A stretch of 64,000 nucleotides of DNA, from contig NZ_JAQV02000026.1 in assembly GCF_000732485.2 (NCBI RefSeq), forward strand, positions 1-64,000, given 5' to 3'. A program made the position numbers and the translations under genes. Each line of letters begins with the position of its first letter. Within the stretch, counting starts at the first letter, position 1. Positions 16,996 to 26,674 of this stretch are shown piece by piece. The notes under the pieces were generated by a model. That model was not told the origin of the DNA. It worked only from the letters and a program-made list of their open reading frames with translations, and did not search any database. This DNA comes from Bacillus sp. SJS. Its GTDB lineage: Bacteria; Bacillota; Bacilli; Bacillales; Bacillaceae.

Positions 16996-17070
16996 CAGTT
17001 TAATCATTCTATGAGAATAGCCGTTAAAAGTAATCCCCTTCATTAATATGATGTGCCGGGCCTTATAGGC

Positions 17071-18009
17071 TTACTGATATACAGACATAGGTACAATCAC
17101 TTCGGGCATTCCAGACGAATAAGGGCCAACTTCATATTCCTGAAAAATTAATTTCAATCCTTTATTATGAAATGTCCATTCCCTATTGCTGTCAATGACA
17201 ATTTCCTTTAATGCATCTGGAAAAATTGCGGTTTGATTTCTGTTGGATTGATTTCTCAAATCTGCTGCGGCATAGTTTTTCACCACGCTTGTTTTATTTT
17301 TTATCACTGTTGTTAAATCGAAACGGGAACCATTAAGTGAATTAAAATTCAGCGTTTTCGCAACTGTCATACCATGTGCTCCGCCCATATATTGATATTC
17401 ATAAACGACCACACTCAGCAAATGATTTTTATTGAAGTGAATTTCATAGCTTGCTTTGTATTCATAAGGCTTCCATGGATAAGGCTTGCCGTCCTTTTCC
17501 CATTGCTGTTTATTCTTTTCTTCTTGCAGCTTAGCTTTCTTGTAATTTTCTACATGTTGGTTTGCTTGTCTAAGTATCACAGCATTAATTGACTGTTCAG
17601 CATTTTTGTTATTCATTCCTATCATTTGCGGGTATTCAACCGGCGCATCTTTAGCGGTTATTTTTATTGATTTTATCCCGTTTACTGCTTCATATCTGGA
17701 TTTTGAAGGCGTTTCATAGGCTACGGAACCATCTGCCTTTACGAACTTCCCTCCGCCAATACCAAACCATCCATTACGGTTTGTGTAAACTCTTGAGACT
17801 TGGCCTTTTTTCAAACTGGAAACTGCTTTAAAGCTTGTACCTGATTTCTCATAAACACTGATATCCTGAATTGCCGTAACTCTGCCGATCTGTCCCGGCT
17901 TTAATTCGTTATTGGTCCATCCGGAAGAAGCGGCTGCAGCAGGTTCATAAGGCATAGCGCCGAAAGCGAGACCAGCAGCGAGAACAATTGGTAATGCCTT
18001 TTTCATCAT
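17071..18009 (-). CDS. Secreted protein with SH3-like and DUF4163/DUF3298 (RsiV-like) domains
   Basis: A 312-residue exported protein. The signal peptide (about 1-27, ending AAAA) is followed by an SH3-like domain (WTNNELKPGQIGRVTAIQDISVYEKSG... to about residue 95). A DUF4163-DUF3298 pair comes next, with the family motif YQYMGGAHGMT and a C-terminal FQEYEVGPYSSGMPEV. The same pair makes the lysozyme-binding ectodomain of anti-sigma factor RsiV and the PdaC N-terminal region. Here there is no anti-sigma or deacetylase part, so it may be a free lysozyme- or glycan-binding protein (inference). AAGGGGATG precedes the ATG. Confidence 0.8.
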   Translation of the reverse strand: MMKKALPIVLAAGLAFGAMPYEPAAAASSGWTNNELKPGQIGRVTAIQDISVYEKSGTSFKAVSSLKKGQVSRVYTNRNGWFGIGGGKFVKADGSVAYETPSKSRYEAVNGIKSIKITAKDAPVEYPQMIGMNNKNAEQSINAVILRQANQHVENYKKAKLQEEKNKQQWEKDGKPYPWKPYEYKASYEIHFNKNHLLSVVVYEYQYMGGAHGMTVAKTLNFNSLNGSRFDLTTVIKNKTSVVKNYAAADLRNQSNRNQTAIFPDALKEIVIDSNREWTFHNKGLKLIFQEYEVGPYSSGMPEVIVPMSVYQ

Positions 18010-18178
18010 TACATCCCCTTTGTTTTTTAATAGCTAACTTCTTATTAAACGGTGTATGTAATCAAAATGTTTCATCCCTATGACAAGTACTAGTAATCTA
18101 TACCCTGATTAGGCAGGTTCTTCATCATTATAATCCATTAAAGTAAGTTTTATCCAATAACCAAATGCGGTATATTCA

Positions 18179-18379
18179 CCCGATTGGTTCAACTAACCGT
18201 CAGCAAAAACCCCCTGACGGAAGTTTCACTTTATCCCGCCATAACGGGCAGTATGGGGCACGCTTTTTGGATTCTTTGAAAATATGCTGGCGGACGCTTT
18301 TTCCTTAACTGCCCGTAATGGCCCGATTGGTTCAACTAACCGTCAGGAAAACCGCCTGACGGAAGTTTCACTTTATCCC
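18179..18379. repeat. Nested repeat element: 58-bp direct repeats around an 85-bp inverted-repeat core
   Basis: Two near-identical copies (18179-18237 and 18322-18379) begin CCCGATTGGTTCAACTAACC and end AAGTTTCACTTTATCCC. Each contains a hairpin CCGTCAG...CTGACGG plus smaller GGTT/AACC and AAGT/ACTT hairpins. The core between them starts GCCATAACGGGCAGT (18238-18252) and ends ACTGCCCGTAATGGC (18308-18322), inverted with one mismatch. It lies in the 425-bp gap between the RsiV-like gene and the YoaE-like gene, and no ORF is present. It resembles a REP- or MITE-type element; the family is not recognised. Confidence 0.8.
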
Positions 18380-18434
18380 CTATCCAATTTCGTTTAAGAT
18401 TAGGGATAACAATGAATGCCAAGGGGGAAGTGCG

Positions 18435-20477
18435 TTGTTATCTTATATTGATCAGCCTGACGGAGTCTTTAAATCGGTTTGCTCGTTGGATTGTCCGGAT
18501 CAGTGCGGGCTGCTGGTACATAAGGAGAAGGGGAAGATTGTGAAGGTTGAAGGAGATCCTGATCATCCGGTTACGAAGGGGAGCATTTGCAATAAGGTGC
18601 GGCATATGACAGAACGTCTTTATGATCCGAAACGCCTTGCCTATCCAATGAAACGGGTGGGACCAAAAGGAGAGGGCAGGTTTGAGAGGATTACGTGGGA
18701 TGAAGCGATTGAAACCATTAAGTCCCGCTGGATGAAGCTGATTGAAAGTGATGGACCTGAGAGCATCCTCCCCTACAGCTTTTACGGAAACATGGGGCTC
18801 CTCTCATCGGAAGGAATCGACCGCCGGTTTTTCCATCAGCTTGGAGCGAGCTTGCTGAATCGTGCCATTTGTTCTGTAGCGGGTTCGTTCGGCTACAAAT
18901 ACACGATGGGCGGAAGCTTCGGGATTGATCCGGAGGAAACGATTCACTCCAAACTGATTATTTTCTGGGGAATCAATGCCGTGAGCACGAATATGCATCA
19001 AGTGACAATCGCCCAAAAAGCACGGAAGAATGGCGCAAAGATTGTCGTAATCGATGTTCACAAGAACCAGACCGGCCGTATGGCAGACTGGTTTATCCCG
19101 ATTCTTCCTGGGACAGACAGTGCCCTGGCTCTCGGTATGATGCATATTCTTTTTAAGGAAAATTACGCGGATGAAGCTTTTCTGGAGAAATATTCTGTCG
19201 GATATGAAGAATTAAAAGAACACGTTATTCAATATGATCCGGAGACCGTATCGTCCATAACCGGCATACCGGTTAATGATTTATATACGCTGTCCAGAAT
19301 GTACGGTAAAACCTCCCCCTCATTTATCAGAATCGGAAATGGAATACAGCATCATGATAATGGGGGGATGAATGTTCGAACGATTGCTTGCCTTCCCGCG
19401 ATTACCGGGCAGTGGCTAAAAAAAGGCGGTGGTGCGATCAAAGGGAATTCGGGCTATTTGCAGCATGACAGTGAAGCACTGACACGACCGGATCTGCTTC
19501 AGGTTAAAAGCGCACGGGTCATTAATATGAATGAGATTGGCCGCGCCCTTCTCGAACTGGATCCGCCGGTCAAATCAATGTTCGTCTATAATAGCAATCC
19601 TGCTGTCGTTGCCCCGGAAGGAAATAAAGTTCGGAAAGGTCTTGCCAGGGAAGACTTGTTTACTGTCGTTCATGATTTATTTTTGACAGAAACTGCTGCT
19701 TACGCAGACCTTGTCCTGCCTGCCTCCTCTTCCTTTGAAAACACGGATTTTTATACATCCTATTGGCATCACTATATGCAAATCCAGAAGCCTGTTATCG
19801 AAAAGTTTGGTGAATCTAAATCAAATGTCGAGCTTTTTCGCATGCTGGCCAAAGCGTTCAACATGGATCCTGCTTACTTTGACGTTTCGGAAGAAGAATT
19901 AATCCGGCAGGCGGTAGATCAATCCGACAATCCATATATACAGGGCATCAGCTATGACGAACTTTCAAAGCATGATTTTGTGAAAGCCGATGTAAAACCG
20001 ATGTTTCCGGGTAACCTCCCTACGCCAAGCGGAAAAATTGAGCTTTATTCCGAGCAAATGAAATCCCATGGTTATCCTGCACTTCCGACTTACTCACCTC
20101 TTGTTGAGGACGGGGATTTCCCTTTTTTGTTTGTTCCAGGCCCTAACCATAATTTCTTGAATTCAACCTTTAGCCATAATGAAAAACATACAGTCCTTGA
20201 AAAGCAGCCTCGTTTGTTTATGAACGATAAGGATGCCGGACGGTTTGGAATTGAGGATGGGGATCTTGCGAGAGTATGGAATGACCGGGGAGAATGTGAA
20301 CTAACTGCTGCTGTTGGGAATACGGTACTTCCCGGTGTCTTAGTTACTCAAGGTTTGTGGGCTGACACCCCAGGTACAAAACAGCTTGTCAATTCCCTCA
20401 CTCCTGACCGGCTAGCCGATATGGGCGGAGGCGCTGTCTTCTTTTCTGGCAGAGTTAAGCTTGAGAAAAAAAGGTAG
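18435..20477 (+). CDS. yoaE: Molybdopterin oxidoreductase, YoaE-like (formate dehydrogenase type)
   Basis: A 680-residue single-chain molybdo- or tungstoenzyme of the DMSO-reductase superfamily, the same length as B. subtilis YoaE. The N terminus carries the 4Fe-4S motif CSLDCPDQCGLLV, with the fourth cysteine in KGSICNKV. bis-MGD-binding segments (FWGINAVSTN, GNGIQHHDNGG, YNSNPAVVAPEGNKVRKGL) follow, and the C-terminal molydopterin-dinucleotide-binding domain starts near FVPGPNHNFLNSTF. It has no signal peptide, so it is cytoplasmic. The start is TTG with AAGGGGGAAG in front. Substrate is unproven; formate is a guess from the neighbouring formate dehydrogenase and OFA-type transporter. Confidence 0.88.
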   Translation: MLSYIDQPDGVFKSVCSLDCPDQCGLLVHKEKGKIVKVEGDPDHPVTKGSICNKVRHMTERLYDPKRLAYPMKRVGPKGEGRFERITWDEAIETIKSRWMKLIESDGPESILPYSFYGNMGLLSSEGIDRRFFHQLGASLLNRAICSVAGSFGYKYTMGGSFGIDPEETIHSKLIIFWGINAVSTNMHQVTIAQKARKNGAKIVVIDVHKNQTGRMADWFIPILPGTDSALALGMMHILFKENYADEAFLEKYSVGYEELKEHVIQYDPETVSSITGIPVNDLYTLSRMYGKTSPSFIRIGNGIQHHDNGGMNVRTIACLPAITGQWLKKGGGAIKGNSGYLQHDSEALTRPDLLQVKSARVINMNEIGRALLELDPPVKSMFVYNSNPAVVAPEGNKVRKGLAREDLFTVVHDLFLTETAAYADLVLPASSSFENTDFYTSYWHHYMQIQKPVIEKFGESKSNVELFRMLAKAFNMDPAYFDVSEEELIRQAVDQSDNPYIQGISYDELSKHDFVKADVKPMFPGNLPTPSGKIELYSEQMKSHGYPALPTYSPLVEDGDFPFLFVPGPNHNFLNSTFSHNEKHTVLEKQPRLFMNDKDAGRFGIEDGDLARVWNDRGECELTAAVGNTVLPGVLVTQGLWADTPGTKQLVNSLTPDRLADMGGGAVFFSGRVKLEKKR

Positions 20478-20482
20478 TCAAA

Positions 20483-20517
20483 AAAACAGGCCTCCTAATA
20501 GGCAGGGGGCCTGTTTT
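20483..20517. terminator. Terminator after yoaE-like gene
   Basis: AAAACAGGCC / GGCCTGTTTT stem, with A residues on the left for the converging small gene and TTTT on the right. Confidence 0.8.
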
Positions 20518-20526
20518 GATGCGTCC

Positions 20527-20703
20527 TTATTCCGGCTTCTGCAGTTCCTCTTCAAAATAAAAGGTACTGGGATTTTCGTTCACAATGTACGAAAACTTCT
20601 TCATATGTTTGACGTATTGGCATTTTGCAATCGTCACGGGTTCTTTCGTTTTCTTAATAATGGCCCTTTCACCAGAGTGAAACAGGTTGTTTGAGTTTTT
20701 CAA
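20527..20703 (-). CDS. Small conserved-looking protein, 58 aa, unknown function
   Basis: An open frame with a TTG start at 20701-20703 reads MKNSNNLFHSGERAIIKK at its N terminus and ends FEEELQKPE. It is basic in the middle, acidic at the end, and has one cysteine (AKCQYVKHMKKF). GAGAGGGAGTG lies just upstream of the TTG and a terminator follows the stop, so it looks like a real gene. I do not recognise the family. Confidence 0.6.
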   Translation of the reverse strand: MKNSNNLFHSGERAIIKKTKEPVTIAKCQYVKHMKKFSYIVNENPSTFYFEEELQKPE

Positions 20704-20787
20704 AAGGACACTCCCTCTCTATAGCAATTATACCATATAATATTCGTTCTAATTCCTGTAAATCGGGATTGCAAAAATTCTCCTTTT

Positions 20788-22045
20788 TTAAAGCGCTTTC
20801 TCCTGCTGATGCCCTCGATTCTTTTTTATGCTGCGGATGTTTAAGCGGATAAGCAGCGAAATGGCCAGTGCTGCGAGAAAGGCTCCAGTAAATAAATAGA
20901 GAGTAATCGAATAGCTTTCTGTCAGCTCTCTTATGTTTGATACAAGCAGGGGACCCGTAAGGCCGGCGGCTGCCCAGGCAGTCAAAATATATCCGTGAAT
21001 GGCCCCCAGTTGTTTCGTACCAAATAAATCGCCGATGTAGGCGGGAATAGAGGCAAATCCTCCTCCATAGCAAGTCAGGATGATAAAGATTACAAGCTGA
21101 AAAAGGAAAGCGTTTGTTAAATTGGGAAGGCATAAAAATGCGATAGCCTGAATGGCAAAAAAAGCGGTATACACATTCGGACGCCCAATGTAATCCGAGA
21201 CAGATGCCCAGCCGATCCTTCCAAACCCGTTAAACAGACCCATAATACCTACCATTGCCGCCGCTGCACCTGCACTTAAGCCTGCAATGTCCTGGGCCAT
21301 CGGGGAAGCTACTGATATAATTGCCAATTCCGCATGTAACATTAATAAACAGCATCGCCCACAGGGCCCAGAAACGAATGGTCCTGACTGCTTCATTCGC
21401 TGTCAGCTGAGCAAGGTCTCCACCCGTTTTTTCAGAAGCGCGGCTATCTTCCATTCCTTTGGGCATCCAGCCTTGAGGCGGCGGGGATAAATAGAGAGAA
21501 GAACAAATCATGAGGACAAAGTAAACAGCACCTAACAGGTAAAACGTATTCGCAATACCTGCATTGTTAATCAGGGAAGCGATGATCGGGCTCGCAATTA
21601 ATGAGGCAAATCCAAACCCCATAATGGCAAGTCCAGTAGCAAGTCCGCGGCGGTCAGGAAACCATTTCACTAGCGAAGATACCGGAGTAATATACCCGAT
21701 TCCAAGACCTATCCCTCCTAAAGCTCCGTAAAAAAAATAAAGAAGATAAAGGGAGCCTATGCTCTCAGCGAATCCTGCTCCAATCATTCCCGCTCCAAAG
21801 CATACTGAGGATATGATTCCCGATTTTTTAGGTCCATATTTTTCAACGAAATGGCCCATGAATGCTGCAGATAATCCAAGAAACAGAATAGCAATACTGA
21901 ATGTTAAGGAGACGGCGCTTAAACTCCAGCCGTGTTTTTCAAGCAGAGGATTTGTAAATACGCTCCAGGAATATACAGAACCAATGGAAATGTGAATGCC
22001 GACAGCCGCAGCTGCAATCAGCCAGCGATTTTTCGTCTTGTTCAT
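20788..22045 (-). pseudogene. OFA/OxlT-type MFS transporter, broken by a single-base frameshift
   Basis: Two reading frames together make one MFS transporter of about 418 residues. The first part (21230-22045) begins MNKTKNRWLIAAAAVGIHISIGSVYSWSVF, typical of oxalate/formate antiporter (OFA) proteins. It runs correctly up to MLFINVTCGI and then derails. The second frame resumes with AIISVASPMAQDIAGLSAG and continues to the normal C terminus at 20788. Removing one C from the CC at 21324-21325 restores GGA-ATT-GCA-ATT and a continuous protein. Either the gene is inactivated or the assembly has an error. It sits between two formate-dehydrogenase-type genes, so anion exchange linked to formate or oxalate is plausible. 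Confidence 0.85.
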
Positions 22046-22074
22046 CTTTTTCTCTCCCGTCTTATCCTTATTTC

Positions 22075-22109
22075 TAAAAAGACAGGCACACTTCTGCCAT
22101 GTACCTGTC
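22075..22109 (-). terminator. Terminator of the fdh operon
   Basis: On the minus strand GACAGGTACA pairs with TGTGCCTGTC over ten positions (one wobble), followed by TTTTT. It lies 12 bp after the DUF1641 gene. Confidence 0.82.
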
Positions 22110-22120
22110 CATTGAACCTA

Positions 22121-22657
22121 TTATGCATTTTCTCCCCGGTCTACCCTTTCGCCGGCTTCCTGCTGCTTGTTTTTTTCCATATGCTCGGTTTCCTCGCCGA
22201 CCCCTTTTAAAAACGTCAGCATCAAGGTTACAGCTCTATTAATTTCCGGGTCCTTCAGTGAGCGGACGATATCCAGATAACCGGTTTTATGATCTGTATC
22301 CTTTTTTTCCGCTACCCTTTCCACCCCTTTGTTCAATTTAATCAAAAGGGGTTCCAGCTGCTGTACATTGACGGTGCCGAGTACGCCTAGCATAAGCAGC
22401 ATGTTTTTCAGTGTGTTTGTATTTTCCGGTTTATCGAGTGCCTTCACCAGGACGTGCAATACTTTATCTCCCTGCCCGAATAAACCGTTTAGTAGAGACA
22501 ATATCCCTCGATCCTGCATGTGCTGCATAAGCTGCAGCGATTCCAGGATGGCTGTTTTATTGGAGACTAACGCATCTTCCACTTCACGCAAGTCTTTTTT
22601 CCGCTGATCCTCTTCACTCAACTCAAGCCTTTTGATTTTAGTGGTCGCATTAGCCAT
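22121..22657 (-). CDS. DUF1641 protein, YrhD-like, partner of formate dehydrogenase
   Basis: A 178-residue soluble protein, mostly helical, with the DUF1641 core [46 protein letters not shown]. In B. subtilis the homologue YrhD lies next to the formate dehydrogenase YrhE, as here. The gene overlaps the dehydrogenase by 8 bp, so the two are co-translated. DUF1641 proteins are thought to assist or regulate the dehydrogenase, but the mechanism is not known. It has a charged, low-complexity C-terminal tail ([19 protein letters not shown]). Confidence 0.87.
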   Translation of the reverse strand: MANATTKIKRLELSEEDQRKKDLREVEDALVSNKTAILESLQLMQHMQDRGILSLLNGLFGQGDKVLHVLVKALDKPENTNTLKNMLLMLGVLGTVNVQQLEPLLIKLNKGVERVAEKKDTDHKTGYLDIVRSLKDPEINRAVTLMLTFLKGVGEETEHMEKNKQQEAGERVDRGENA

Positions 22658-25600
22658 TATGGTTTCGCTCCTTTTTCACTAAATCTCCCGGGAAGACATA
22701 ATCCTTCCGGGCCCATTTTCTTTGAACTTCCACCCCTGTTTGAGGCTTCGGATTTCCGTTCCGGTGGTTCACCTTCGGCAGCGGATCGATTCCTTCAGCT
22801 TCGAGCACTTCAAGCTTCGCCTTCACTTCTTTGTATGCCGGAGTATCCGTATCTTTGTCCGCATAGCTGCTTGTCAGCAGATTAATGGCTGCTTCCCCGC
22901 TGTCGTTCATCGGGAGATAAACTTCCTTGCCGCGAACTCTGTCTGTTATATGCGCCTGCACTTTCACCTGACCGTAAGGGGTGACAAGTCTGACTAGTGA
23001 TCCGGTTTTTATCCCTTTCTCCTCTGCTAATGCCGCAGATACTTCCAGGAAGGTCCTTGGCGTTTTCCCTGTAATTCCTTTTGATTTATAGGTCATATTC
23101 CCTTCATGGAAGTGTTCAAGAAGACGCCCGTTATTCACATGAACGTCATATTCAGATTCATAGGAAAGAGGATGAGTCCACGCAAGCGGAACAAGCCGAG
23201 CCTTTCCATCAGGAAATGGAAATCCATCGGTAAAAAGAAGCGGGGTATCCGTTCCATCTTCCGCAACTGGCCATTGAAGGCTTTTGTATCCTTCCAAGCG
23301 GTCATAGGTTACTCCCGCAAACAGCGGTGCAAGCTGAACAGCTTCCGCCATAATTTCACTCGGATGATCATAGGTCCATCCGGCACCCAGTCTATTTGCA
23401 ATCTCCATAATAATCTTCCAGTCCGGCTTAGAGTCTCCAAGGGGTTCAAGCACCTGGTAAAGACGCTGAATTCTGCGCTCTGTATTCGTAAACGTCCCTT
23501 CTTTTTCAAGACTTGGGCTTGCAGGAAGAACAACATCAGCAAATTGTGCGGTACGGGTAAAGAAAATATCCTGTACAACAAAGAAGTCCAGCTTTTCGTA
23601 TGCTGCCTGCACATAATTGATGTTGGAGTCGACAATTCCCATTTCTTCGCCTTTGACATACATCGCCTTCAGGTTTCCGTCATGGATAGCAGCAATCATT
23701 TCATGGTTATTCAATCCGGGTTCAGCTGGCAGATCGACTCCCCAAGCCTTTTCATATTTGCTGCGGACCGATGGATCTGTTACCTTTTCATAGGATGGGA
23801 AACGGTCCGGCATACTTCCAAAATCACTTGCCCCCTGTACATTGTTGTGTCCGCGGAGCGGGTAGGATCCAGCCCCCGGCTTCCCGTAGTTCCCGGTAAT
23901 TAACAGAAGGTTAGAGATAGCTGTACTTGTATCGCTTCCTCCAAGATGCTGGGTAACTCCCATTGCCCACAAAGCACAAACCGTTTTTGCTTCATGAATC
24001 ATTTCCGCTATTCTAATTAAATCGGCAATGCTGATCCCTGTAGCTTCGGAGGCATATTCCATCGTATACGGTTCAAGACTTCTAACATAATCCTTCAAGC
24101 CATTCACCTTGGTTGCTAAAAAGGTTTCATCAGCCCAGCCCTGATCCACGATATATTTAGTCACGGCAGAGAGCCATACAATATCAGATCCTGGATTAGG
24201 TTTTACAAATAAATCGGAACGCTCAGCCATTTCATGTTTTCTTAAGTCGGCAACGATTAATTTTTGATTATGAAGCTTGTGGGACCGCTTCACTCTTGTA
24301 GATAAAACGGGATGAGATTCAGACGTGTTGGAGCCAATTACCAGAACCAGGTCAGACATTTCTATATCCTTAATTCCTCCTGAATCTCCTCCATGGCCTA
24401 CCGTCCTGAACAACCCCATCGTAGCGGGGGTTTGGCAATATCTTGAACAGTTGTCAATGTTGTTCGTTCCTATGACCGCTCTTCCAAGCTTCTGCATTAA
24501 ATAAGACTCTTCATTTGTACATTTTGAAGAGCTGATAAAGCTTAAAGCGCCAGGTCCATGCTCATTTTTTATTTCCGTGAACTTGCCAGCAATCAATGCT
24601 AGAGCTTCTTCCCATTCGGCTTCACGGAATTCATCGCCTTCGCGGATCAGCGGCTTGGTCAGCCGCTCTTCGCTGTTTACAAAATCCCAGCCGAATTTCC
24701 CTTTAACACACGTAGAAATTCCGTTAGCAGGCGCTTCAGCCTGAGGCTCTACTTTTAAAATATCCCGGCCTTTTGTCCAGATGTCAAAACTGCATCCTAC
24801 TCCGCAATATGTGCAGACCGTTTTCGTTTTCTTGATTCTTTCCTCGCGCATTGCCGATTCCATATCTGATATCGTTAAGATTGATCCGTAGCCTGTTTCA
24901 ACATTTTTGGTAATTTCAATCATTGGACGAAGGGTTTCTTTTTGGATATCCGTCATATACCCCGCTTCGCCTTCCATTCCTTTTTCCATCATGGCGTTGC
25001 ATGGACATACTGTGGAGCAGTGACCGCAGGAAACACAGGAAGATTCATTAATAGGAACATCATTGTCCCAGATAACGCGCGGTTTTTCGCGCTCCCAATC
25101 AATTGAAAGTGTTTCTGTTACCTGAACATTCTGACAAGCTTCAACACACCTTCCGCAAAGAATGCACTGATCAGGATCATACCGGTAAAATGGATGGGAA
25201 TGATCAACAGGGTAAGGTTTTTGTGCAAAAGGTGTGCTTTGATGATTAATTTTCATTTCTTTAACCGTATTATGTACTTCACATCCGCCGTTGTTGTAAT
25301 CACAAACCGTACAGTAAAGCTCGTGATTTTTCAGTATCCGGTCCATGGCGATAATCTGCGCTTCTTTTACAGGTTTCGAGTCCGTATCAACCGTGTCACC
25401 ATCTTTAAGTGTGGAAGAACAGGATCTTACAAATTCTCCATTCACCTTTACTAAACATGTATCACATGTTTCGATTGCTCCAAGACTTGGATGATAGCAA
25501 ACGTTCGGTACCTCAATTGAAGAAGCCGACAAAAGCTCAAGAATCGTCTGATCTTCACTCGCTATTGCATCAATCCCGTTTATTTTCACATTAAATGTTT

Positions 25601-25658
25601 CCGGCAATGTCTCCTCTTCCTCTCCGCTGAAAAATTTCGAAAAAAGAACTTCTATCAT
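22650..25658 (-). CDS. fdhF: Formate dehydrogenase alpha subunit, YrhE-like
   Basis: A 1002-residue fused iron-sulfur molybdoenzyme. In order: an N-terminal 2Fe-2S ferredoxin domain ([15 protein letters not shown]...SCSS, about 50-80); a His/Cys 4Fe-4S segment ([14 protein letters not shown]); two 4Fe-4S clusters ([11 protein letters not shown] and [13 protein letters not shown]); then the molybdopterin module, opening with [13 protein letters not shown] and CVKGKFG. The active-site region reads [10 protein letters not shown], with cysteine where some enzymes have selenocysteine. It ends with the dinucleotide-binding domain ([15 protein letters not shown]). It should oxidise formate in the cytoplasm. 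The redox partner is not encoded here. GGGGAAAGG precedes the ATG. Confidence 0.93.
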   Translation of the reverse strand: MIEVLFSKFFSGEEEETLPETFNVKINGIDAIASEDQTILELLSASSIEVPNVCYHPSLGAIETCDTCLVKVNGEFVRSCSSTLKDGDTVDTDSKPVKEAQIIAMDRILKNHELYCTVCDYNNGGCEVHNTVKEMKINHQSTPFAQKPYPVDHSHPFYRYDPDQCILCGRCVEACQNVQVTETLSIDWEREKPRVIWDNDVPINESSCVSCGHCSTVCPCNAMMEKGMEGEAGYMTDIQKETLRPMIEITKNVETGYGSILTISDMESAMREERIKKTKTVCTYCGVGCSFDIWTKGRDILKVEPQAEAPANGISTCVKGKFGWDFVNSEERLTKPLIREGDEFREAEWEEALALIAGKFTEIKNEHGPGALSFISSSKCTNEESYLMQKLGRAVIGTNNIDNCSRYCQTPATMGLFRTVGHGGDSGGIKDIEMSDLVLVIGSNTSESHPVLSTRVKRSHKLHNQKLIVADLRKHEMAERSDLFVKPNPGSDIVWLSAVTKYIVDQGWADETFLATKVNGLKDYVRSLEPYTMEYASEATGISIADLIRIAEMIHEAKTVCALWAMGVTQHLGGSDTSTAISNLLLITGNYGKPGAGSYPLRGHNNVQGASDFGSMPDRFPSYEKVTDPSVRSKYEKAWGVDLPAEPGLNNHEMIAAIHDGNLKAMYVKGEEMGIVDSNINYVQAAYEKLDFFVVQDIFFTRTAQFADVVLPASPSLEKEGTFTNTERRIQRLYQVLEPLGDSKPDWKIIMEIANRLGAGWTYDHPSEIMAEAVQLAPLFAGVTYDRLEGYKSLQWPVAEDGTDTPLLFTDGFPFPDGKARLVPLAWTHPLSYESEYDVHVNNGRLLEHFHEGNMTYKSKGITGKTPRTFLEVSAALAEEKGIKTGSLVRLVTPYGQVKVQAHITDRVRGKEVYLPMNDSGEAAINLLTSSYADKDTDTPAYKEVKAKLEVLEAEGIDPLPKVNHRNGNPKPQTGVEVQRKWARKDYVFPGDLVKKERNHNG

Positions 25659-25741
25659 TTTCCTTTCCCCAACCTATTAGAAATAAACTGAATTTGAAAA
25701 CTATTCGGTCCTATTCCTAAAATCGCTCACTTTTAGACAGC

Positions 25742-25764
25742 AAAAAAACAGCCCAATCAGGCTG
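25742..25764 (-). terminator. Terminator of the HemD-like gene
   Basis: On the minus strand CAGCC-TGATT-GGCTG is followed by seven T, a few bases after the stop codon at 25768. Confidence 0.75.
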
Positions 25765-25767
25765 CCT

Positions 25768-26580
25768 TCATTCCTTCCTATCCTCATAATATTTCCCAAG
25801 CTCCACAATTGCACTGCCCATCCGTTCATGATCAGGCACAACCAGTCTGTTAATTCCCTCTTCCTTTAAAGTCTGTGCCGTTACCTTTCCAACTGCTAAA
25901 GCAACAACATGCTCGGAAAACGCTTGTGTCACTTCTTCAGCTACTCCATTCTTTCTAGCGAATTCCATCAGAAACCTTCCTTGAGGCTTGCTTGTGAAAT
26001 AAACAGCATCAATATCATTCTGAAGAATTTCATTCACCAGAGACTTCATTGTTTCTTCATTAGGAGGAACGTGGAGGTACGGCTGGATTTCCACACATTC
26101 GGCTCCTTGTTCTTTGAAAAATTCGATCAGTTTAGGAGCGCGCTCGCCATGAAGCTGAATAGCTACTTTCTTTCCGCTGAAGTGATGCTTTCTCAATTCC
26201 CTAAGCAGACCGTCGTTGCTCCCATCATCATCTCTAACTGCTGATTCAAGATTCATGCCGGCAAGAAATTTGGCGGTTTTATATCCCCGGATTCCAATTG
26301 AAAGCCTTCTTAATTCTTCTAAGAATGCTTTTTCTGCATTTATTTCTGCAGCCTTCTTTAAAAGAGCCTCAGATCCCATCCCTGTCGTTAAAATAATCCA
26401 GTCAAAATAACCGCTTATAATGTTCCGAACGTCTTTCTCAAGCTGTTCGTCATTTAAGAAAACGGTTCCTTGAGCAGGACGATGAAGATACGTTCCCCCA
26501 TAATTTTCGATGATTGATTTTATTTCTTCTGCTTTTCTCTGTCCTGCAAAAACAATTTTTTTATTAAAAAGCTTTTTCAT
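25768..26580 (-). CDS. Uroporphyrinogen-III synthase-like protein (HemD family)
   Basis: A 270-residue protein with the two-lobed HemD fold: GQRKAEEIKSIIENYGG and DWIILTTGMGSEALLKKA in lobe one, GKKVAIQLHGERAPKLIEFFKEQGAECVEIQPYLHVPP across the hinge, and AVYFTSKPQGRFLMEFA with ALAVGKVTAQTLKEEGI in the second lobe. HemD closes hydroxymethylbilane to uroporphyrinogen III. The gene stands beside the formate dehydrogenase operon rather than in a hem operon, so it may be a paralogue serving a specialised tetrapyrrole or regulatory role (inference). Confidence 0.85.
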   Translation of the reverse strand: MKKLFNKKIVFAGQRKAEEIKSIIENYGGTYLHRPAQGTVFLNDEQLEKDVRNIISGYFDWIILTTGMGSEALLKKAAEINAEKAFLEELRRLSIGIRGYKTAKFLAGMNLESAVRDDDGSNDGLLRELRKHHFSGKKVAIQLHGERAPKLIEFFKEQGAECVEIQPYLHVPPNEETMKSLVNEILQNDIDAVYFTSKPQGRFLMEFARKNGVAEEVTQAFSEHVVALAVGKVTAQTLKEEGINRLVVPDHERMGSAIVELGKYYEDRKE

Positions 26581-26674
26581 CCCAAACCTCCTTTTGAAAT
26601 ATTAGCCGATTCATGCATGAAACGGCCAAAAGACCGTAAAACTAACTTTATCAATTAAAATCATGGAGGAGAAT

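Noticed and set aside
20461-20694. Plus-strand open frame of 77 codons after the YoaE-like gene
   Set aside because: It crosses a terminator and has no ribosome site; the minus strand carries a better-supported small gene.
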